NCBI GenBank assembly: GCA_030526405.1
Contig: JAUNCZ010000021.1
Location: 1,740-48,284, forward strand
Direction of reading: 5' to 3'
Source of the DNA: Lachnospiraceae bacterium
Lineage (GTDB): Bacteria > Bacillota > Clostridia > Lachnospirales > Lachnospiraceae
Length of the DNA stretch: 46,545 nt
The notes beneath the pieces are model-generated. The model did no database searches, was not told the origin of the DNA, and was given only the letters and a program-made list of their open reading frames with translations. Made by a program: the position numbers and the translations under genes. Of this stretch, positions 42,355 to 46,545 are shown one piece after another. Numbering within the stretch: position 1 is the stretch's first letter; the number at the start of each line of letters is the position of its first letter.

Positions 42355-42387
42355 GGTATTGGAAAATATACCCTCAGGCTGTACAAT
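42355..42387 (+). promoter_or_regulatory. promoter of the DUF3786 gene
   Basis: GGTATTGGAAA (42355-42365) with TTGGAA at 42359-42364, 17-bp spacer, TACAAT (42382-42387), then AGAAACAGA. Nearly a copy of the pspC promoter. A weak CTTTTTT / AAAAAAG hairpin (near 42321-42336) may terminate pspC before it. Confidence 0.7.
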
Positions 42388-42426
42388 AGAAACAGATAGT
42401 TTAGCCGAAAAAGGAGGAGTATGCCA

Positions 42427-43041
42427 ATGCCGATGGATATGAAAAAGACAAAGGACGAGATCCAGTGGGAGATGATTACCAGCCGTTTTCTGTCTTATGA
42501 TCAGGAAAAGTTTATCAGGATCTTTGGACTGGAGCACGATGAGGAAAAGGTCTATATCACCTTTATGGGAAGAGATTACACCATCATGCGGAAAACAGGT
42601 CTTATGTATGAAGGGGATCGTCAGGCCACCATTGATGAGACAGTATCTGTATATGAGCTTCTGACCAATTCAGAGCATGCGCCCTGTCTCAGCGGGAAAT
42701 GGGAGTCCATCTCTTCTCTGTGTACCAACACCACGGATACCTCTCTTGGAAGATATATTGATTATCTGAAGCCGTTTGGAGATGATGCCCAGCTGATGCA
42801 GAAGACATTGCTGGAGATGGGAGCAGAGCCTGCCAATAAAGGAGATGTCAGTGCCGTGCTCACGGTATTTCCAAATATTCCTGTGTGGTTCCAGTATTGG
42901 GTGGCAGACGATGAATTCCCTGCTTCCATCCAGTTTCTTTTCGATGGAGGGATTGCAGAGCATTACCGTTGGTCTCTGTTGTGGAATCTGATGACAATGA
43001 TCACTGACCGTATGCTGGAGACAGCTGGACTGGAAAGATAA
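42427..43041 (+). CDS. DUF3786 domain protein
   Basis: A 204-residue cytoplasmic protein of the DUF3786 type, common in anaerobes: EKFIRIFGLEHDEEKVYITFMGRDYTI, VYELLTNSE, then LQ-type FPNIPVWFQYWVADDEFPASIQFLFDGGIAEHY and the ending HYRWSLLWNLMTMITDRML. It has no known reaction. ATG 42427 is 9 bases after AGGAGG; the ATG at 42421 is only 3 bases from it, so I chose the former. Followed 29 bases later by the DUF6485 gene. Confidence 0.85.
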   Translation: MPMDMKKTKDEIQWEMITSRFLSYDQEKFIRIFGLEHDEEKVYITFMGRDYTIMRKTGLMYEGDRQATIDETVSVYELLTNSEHAPCLSGKWESISSLCTNTTDTSLGRYIDYLKPFGDDAQLMQKTLLEMGAEPANKGDVSAVLTVFPNIPVWFQYWVADDEFPASIQFLFDGGIAEHYRWSLLWNLMTMITDRMLETAGLER

Positions 43042-43070
43042 ATAAGAGTTAAAAAATAAGGAGAAAATTA

Positions 43071-43238
43071 ATGGAAAACTGTAAAGCTTGTTCTAATACC
43101 AACCCATGTACCTGTCCTCATGAGAACTGTGAACGCCATGGTCGTTGCTGTGAGTGTGTTGCCTTTCACAGAGACGAAAAGGGCGGGCTGCCAAACTGCT
43201 TTAAGCAGGCAGGTATTGAAACAGTGAAAAAGGACTGA
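43071..43238 (+). CDS. DUF6485 cysteine-rich small protein (55 aa)
   Basis: A short gene of 55 codons. The product starts MENCKACSNTNPCTCPHENC and continues ERHGRCCECVAFHR, then LPNCFKQAG. Nine or more cysteines in CxxC-like groups suggest a zinc or Fe-S binding protein. It matches the DUF6485 pattern found beside other anaerobe genes. RBS AATAAGGAGAAAATTA. Its place after DUF3786 and before a strong terminator supports a two-gene operon. Confidence 0.85.
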   Translation: MENCKACSNTNPCTCPHENCERHGRCCECVAFHRDEKGGLPNCFKQAGIETVKKD

Positions 43239-43271
43239 AGGTACAGTGGAAAAAGAAAGAAAAGTTTTTTG

Positions 43272-43311
43272 AAAAGGGACTACCACAATACTTGTTGTGG
43301 TGGTCCCTTTT
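43272..43311 (+). terminator. terminator after the DUF3786-DUF6485 operon
   Basis: AAAAGGGACTACCACAA (43272-43288) pairs with TTGTGGTGGTCCCTTTT (43295-43311), one G-T pair, loop of 6, ending in TTTT. It is nearly bidirectional in form. Confidence 0.92.
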
Positions 43312-43353
43312 GGTAGTATAAGAAGTTGTATCAATTTACTATGCTCACAAAAA

Positions 43354-43392
43354 CCAGAGGCATCCATTGTTAAATACAATAGACACCTCTGG
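43354..43392 (-). terminator. terminator of the lacI gene
   Basis: CCAGAGG at the left and CCTCTGG at the right, with ATTGT / ACAAT inside. On the minus strand it is followed by TTTTTG. Its core (AGGCATC.ATTG) resembles the terminator at 2968-3017. Confidence 0.88.
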
Positions 43393-43410
43393 ATTTTGGG
43401 AAGGGGTTCT

Positions 43411-44433
43411 TTATTTCAGCGATTTCACCGAGCTCCGCTTCACAAGAGCAGGAGGAATAGAGATCCTGTGGGAATCATCCTCCCGCATTCCGTTTTCAAT
43501 AATATGGACCAATGCCCGGACCGCCTTTTCTGCTGCCTTCTGTTTGCGCTGGTCAATGGTTGACAGCTGGATGGTTGGCAGAGAGCTGTACAGGATATTG
43601 TCGTAGCCCAGCAGTGAAAAATCCTCCGGAATACGAAGTCCATACTCATCCGCGGCCTGCATGATTCCAAGGGCTACGGAGTCCGTTGCTGCGAATACAG
43701 CAGTGATATCCCCCAGGTTCTGACAGAACTTCTTTCCCAAAACATGTCCAGCCTCCACAGAGGAGCTGGAATCGGTATTTTCCAGTACATCAAAGGTCAG
43801 CCCCGCCTTTTTCATGGCAAAGGAAAAACCATCAAATCGATGCTGGTGAGAGATGGAAGCCTCTCTGTGGCCCACATACAGGATGTTTCTGTGGCCTGCC
43901 TCGATCAGATAGGATGCCGCCAGATGCCCTCCCACATAGTTATCCGTGGATACTGTACAGAGGTTTGTAACATCCACCGCGTGGAAGGAATCTCCCAGAA
44001 GAATGGTGGGCACGATCTCAGAGTATTTTTTCACCAGCTTAAATGCCTCGTTGGTGGAGTTGGCAAGGATGATTCCGTCCACCCTGTGGCTGATGAGAAA
44101 ATCGAACTGATCAGAAATACTCCGTTCCGGGTGACAGCTGTTTACCATGATCACGTTGTAGTTGTTCTGATAGGCATTTTTTTCGATATTCAGGGATAAT
44201 TCTGAATAAAAAGGATTTGTTACATCCGGAACGATAACACCGATCACATTGGTCCTGTTGGCGTTCAGGCTTCCGGCCAGAGCGTTCCTGTAATAGCCCT
44301 CTTCTCTGCAGATCTGTTCTATTTTTTCTCTGGTTGCATCACTGATGCAGGGGGAGCCCGCAAGAGCTCTGGACACAGTGGAGTAGGATACCCCTGCGAT
44401 TTTTGCGATGTCTTTGATGGTTACTCGTTTCAT
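43411..44433 (-). CDS. LacI-family transcriptional repressor
   Basis: A 340-residue regulator: HTH and hinge at the N-terminus (VTIKDIAKIAGVSYSTVSRALAGSPCISDATREKI...), then a periplasmic-binding-like effector domain (about 60-335) with VIGVIVPDVTNPFYSEL, VDGIILANS, LGDSF, and the C-terminal LLGYDNILYSSLPTIQLSTIDQ. It likely controls the nearby PfkB kinase and HAD genes via GAAAACGTTTGC sites, and perhaps itself. Effector sugar unknown. RBS AAAAGGACTGAATTAC. Confidence 0.94.
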   Translation of the reverse strand: MKRVTIKDIAKIAGVSYSTVSRALAGSPCISDATREKIEQICREEGYYRNALAGSLNANRTNVIGVIVPDVTNPFYSELSLNIEKNAYQNNYNVIMVNSCHPERSISDQFDFLISHRVDGIILANSTNEAFKLVKKYSEIVPTILLGDSFHAVDVTNLCTVSTDNYVGGHLAASYLIEAGHRNILYVGHREASISHQHRFDGFSFAMKKAGLTFDVLENTDSSSSVEAGHVLGKKFCQNLGDITAVFAATDSVALGIMQAADEYGLRIPEDFSLLGYDNILYSSLPTIQLSTIDQRKQKAAEKAVRALVHIIENGMREDDSHRISIPPALVKRSSVKSLK

Positions 44434-44457
44434 GTAATTCAGTCCTTTTATCGTATT

Positions 44458-44469
44458 GACGTTTTCGTC
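44458..44469. promoter_or_regulatory. palindromic site in the lacI upstream region
   Basis: GACGTTTTCGTC is an inverted repeat (GACG / CGTC) about 25 bases before the lacI start. It resembles the AACGTT-centred sites farther on, so autoregulation is possible. 44434-44549 otherwise contains only the lacI promoter region. Confidence 0.5.
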
Positions 44470-44549
44470 TTTTTATTTGCCCTTATCATAACGCAAATAG
44501 TCTTTCTTTTCCATGTGCGAAATAAATAAAAAATGTCAATCCAGACGTT

Positions 44550-45428
44550 TTAGTAAAATTCCTTGATATATTCCTCCACAGAGGCTCTGTTGCCGGAGAT
44601 GGGGCCTGGCTGTTCCATCTTATAGGATACGGCAGCTGTGGCGAACTGGAGTGCCTCCGGAATGGATTTTCCTGTGATTCTCTCGCTGATGTAAGCGCCG
44701 AAGGTGGTATCTCCGCGGCCTGTTCTTCCGGAAAGATTTCTTGCCTTTACAGGACAGGTATAGAACTCACTTCCATCGTAAACCAGCATTTCGGAATTGT
44801 GGGAGATCAGAACCTCCTTTACACCCCAGCCGATCATGATCTTCGCTGCCTCTCTTCTGTCATCGGTTCCGGTGAGGATTTCAGCCTCTGCAGCGTCCGT
44901 CTTCAGAATATCAAAATACTTCAGGTATTCCAGTTTCTGGCTCCAGTCGTGGAAGTTCATGGTTCCATTCTCATTATGACGGAGAAAGCCCTGAATATCT
45001 GCTGTAACCTTTCCTTTTTTTGACAGCTCCAGGATCAGTTCATTTGGGAAATCTCCATAGAGGAGACCTGCCAGGTGATACAGCTTGCAGTCTGCCTCAG
45101 GAATCACAGAGGGGGAGATGGGATCAGACTGTGCCAGACATTCTGATTTTCTTCGTTCTCTGTCAGCGGTAAAATAGGTATTTCTCATTAAAGTGGTTTT
45201 CCCTGAAGGGATCAGCACGGTATCGGCTGTTTCTGGAAAGGAGTCCAGGATATCCTGATCCTCCGGATGGATAGCAACGGCAGAGATCACCCTGGCCCCT
45301 GTGATGGCAGCAGCATGGGCGCAGAAGAAAACTGCACCTCCGGTTTCATGTACTTCCTTTCCTGTAAAGTCAATATTCACATCTCTCGTTGCTGGTCCAA
45401 TGATCATCACATCATATTTTTTGTTCAT
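44550..45428 (-). CDS. PfkB-family carbohydrate kinase
   Basis: A 292-residue ribokinase-like sugar or nucleoside kinase. Landmarks: VMIIGPATRDVNIDF at the start, HETGGAVFFCAHAAAITGA, and the C-terminal GRTGRGDTTFGAYI with catalytic Asp240 (consensus DTxGAGD altered to RTGRGD). Substrate not deducible; the usual N-terminal GG motif is present as TGGA. ATG 45428 follows AGGGGGAATCGTT; the longer frame to 45470 crosses the RBS. Divergent from the HAD gene with LacI operators between. Confidence 0.88.
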   Translation of the reverse strand: MNKKYDVMIIGPATRDVNIDFTGKEVHETGGAVFFCAHAAAITGARVISAVAIHPEDQDILDSFPETADTVLIPSGKTTLMRNTYFTADRERRKSECLAQSDPISPSVIPEADCKLYHLAGLLYGDFPNELILELSKKGKVTADIQGFLRHNENGTMNFHDWSQKLEYLKYFDILKTDAAEAEILTGTDDRREAAKIMIGWGVKEVLISHNSEMLVYDGSEFYTCPVKARNLSGRTGRGDTTFGAYISERITGKSIPEALQFATAAVSYKMEQPGPISGNRASVEEYIKEFY

Positions 45429-45477
45429 AACGATTCCCCCTGAATCCTGATAATGAAATAGTTTGCACAAATACTAT

Positions 45478-45525
45478 GAAAACGTTTGCATAAAAAGTAT
45501 AGCAAATGTTTGCGCTGGAATACAA
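45478..45525 (-). promoter_or_regulatory. pfkB promoter with two LacI-type operators
   Basis: On the minus strand: -35 TTGTAT (45520-45525), 18-bp spacer, -10 TATACT (45496-45501). GCAAATGTTTGC (45502-45513) fills the spacer and GAAAACGTTTGC (45478-45489) lies just past the -10. Both match LacI/CcpA-type operator form. Confidence 0.75.
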
Positions 45526-45599
45526 TGGTTATAATGCATAAAAGAACTGGTTGAAAAGGGGATAATATAAACAAAAACACCATTTACTTAAAAATTTCG

Positions 45600-45655
45600 T
45601 TGACAATAGAGGTGACTAACTGGTAGTATTGAGTCAACAAAAGGAAAACGTTTGC
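45600..45655 (+). promoter_or_regulatory. HAD gene promoter with LacI-type operator
   Basis: TTGACA (45600-45605), 18-bp spacer, TAGTAT (45624-45629). GAAAACGTTTGC at 45644-45655 lies about 8 bases past the likely start point, identical to the site at 45478-45489, so the kinase and HAD genes probably answer to the same repressor. Confidence 0.7.
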
Positions 45656-45736
45656 ATTAAAGTTATGCAAAAAGTGCAGTGCTTCTGTTCCATCTGTTCA
45701 AGAGATGAAGGGGAAGCAACAGTGAGGGAGGTCAGT

Positions 45737-46495
45737 ATGAAGGCGATATGGTTCGATATCGGAGGAACAATTCATACTCAGAAAGCCACACCGGAAAATG
45801 ATGTCATTTTCACAGAGAAGCTGATGAAGCTGCTGGAGGAGAAGGAAATCCACCATGGAATGACAGGAGAGGAGCTGCTGAAGCAGATCGACAAGGGCTC
45901 GAAGACATATAAGAAGCATGTGGAAGCGGAGCTCATCGAACTTCCGGGAGAGGTAATCTGGACAGATTTTTTTCTTGAACCTGTTCGGAATGAAGAGGAC
46001 AGGGAAAAGATCAGAGCGATCAGCGAGGAATTAAGCTATCTGTTTGATCGCCACAGAAAGGTGATCACAAGACGTGAGGGTCTGGTGGAGACACTGGAGG
46101 CTCTGAAACAGATGGGCTACCGGCTTGGTGTCATTTCCAATATTATGAGCAGGACTTTTGTTCCAAGGGTTCTGGAGGAATACGGAATCAGGGAGTATTT
46201 TGAGGAACTGGTGCTTTCCAGTGAGTGCGGAATCAGGAAACCCAATCCAAAGATCTTTGATATTGCTCTGGAAAAAACGGGACTTACAAAAGAGGAGTGT
46301 TGCTATGTGGGTGACACAGTATCCAGAGATATTATCGGAACAAGGAGGGCTGGCTGGAACATGATGATCCAGATCGACAATCCGCTGACCTACAAGAAGG
46401 ATGAACATCTGAGACAGGAAGGATGGGCACCTGATCATCAGATTTTTCGATTGGAGGAGATTCCTTCAATTTTGAAAAAAAGTAAGGAAAATTAG
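45737..46495 (+). CDS. HAD-superfamily hydrolase
   Basis: A 252-residue HAD subfamily IA protein with a helical cap (about 16-100). Motif I reads WFDIGGTI: the nucleophile Asp7 is present, but the usual second Asp (D-x-D) is Gly9. Motif II lies in LGVISNIM, and motif IV in CYVGDTVSRDIIGTRRAGW. Known HAD enzymes without the second Asp include non-phosphatase branches, so activity is open. ATG 45737 follows GAGGGAGGTCAGT; earlier frame starts lie in the operator region. The last 50 bases of the window (46496-46545) show no feature. Confidence 0.87.
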   Translation: MKAIWFDIGGTIHTQKATPENDVIFTEKLMKLLEEKEIHHGMTGEELLKQIDKGSKTYKKHVEAELIELPGEVIWTDFFLEPVRNEEDREKIRAISEELSYLFDRHRKVITRREGLVETLEALKQMGYRLGVISNIMSRTFVPRVLEEYGIREYFEELVLSSECGIRKPNPKIFDIALEKTGLTKEECCYVGDTVSRDIIGTRRAGWNMMIQIDNPLTYKKDEHLRQEGWAPDHQIFRLEEIPSILKKSKEN

Positions 46496-46545
46496 CCTGA
46501 ATTATTCATGGGACAGATTTCCAACTGAAATCCATGCCATAAGTC

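Overview
The window reads as chromosome of a low-to-mid G+C anaerobic Firmicute, most likely a gut Lachnospiraceae (Blautia/Ruminococcus-like). This rests on strong AGGAGG ribosome-binding sites, a TAXI-type TRAP transporter, an orphan-SelD selenium/molybdenum hydroxylase cluster, DUF3786/DUF6485/PspC small proteins and class B-sortase pili. The genus is inference. No rRNA, tRNA, CRISPR array, intact transposase or prophage was found. The purM-purL-guaB-OPT block and the liv operon use codons typical of high expression (CGT for Arg, AAC, GCT/GCA), unlike the GGA/AGA-rich genes around them.

Layout. 1-2.9 kb: small cytoplasmic proteins (unknown protein, SseB-like, 62-aa unknown, DUF2284), then a Nudix hydrolase translationally coupled to a lone receiver domain. 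3.0-6.0 kb (minus): a TAXI-TRAP transporter operon flanked by a 27-bp direct repeat. 6.2-9.0 kb: DUF554 membrane protein, a two-TM protein, a PNPOx/NimA-like flavoprotein and a convergent AraC regulator. 9.3-15.9 kb: purM, purL (fused, 1225 aa) and guaB. 16.3-18.6 kb: an OPT-family oligopeptide transporter plus a PqqD-like protein. 19.5-20.9 kb (minus): NCS2 purine/uracil permease. 21.1-30.6 kb: a selenium-dependent molybdenum hydroxylase locus, with xdhBCA on the minus strand and, divergently, a ModE-MocA fusion, selD, yedF, yqeB, yqeC, a DUF3343 protein and a SclA/SufS-like lyase. 31-36.6 kb: a cupin gene (minus), then a pilus operon (two pilin-like subunits, a thioester-domain tip-like protein, a SipA-like signal peptidase and a class B sortase). 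36.8-41.7 kb: livKHMGF, branched-chain amino-acid ABC uptake. 42.0-43.2 kb: PspC, DUF3786 and a 55-aa DUF6485 protein. 43.4-46.5 kb: a LacI regulator and PfkB sugar kinase (minus) divergent from a HAD hydrolase, with LacI-type operators between.

How the genes fit together. Purine synthesis (purM, purL, guaB), purine uptake (NCS2 permease) and a xanthine-dehydrogenase-like hydroxylase lie within 15 kb. The divergent arm supplies maturation: cytidylylation of molybdopterin (MocA domain), selenophosphate (SelD) and the YedF/YqeB/YqeC/DUF3343/SclA proteins, which follow the known orphan-SelD selenium-labile hydroxylase pattern. The pilus genes resemble streptococcal FCT-type loci.

The least explained material is intergenic. 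A 194-bp element, identical in two copies 12 kb apart, is bounded by 23-bp inverted repeats and nested inside a more diverged ~400-bp repeat. There is also an exact 11-bp, five-copy direct-repeat array upstream of the pilus operon, a 40-bp-period triple repeat upstream of the Nudix gene, several further hairpin repeat families, and a shared extended promoter sequence at three loci.
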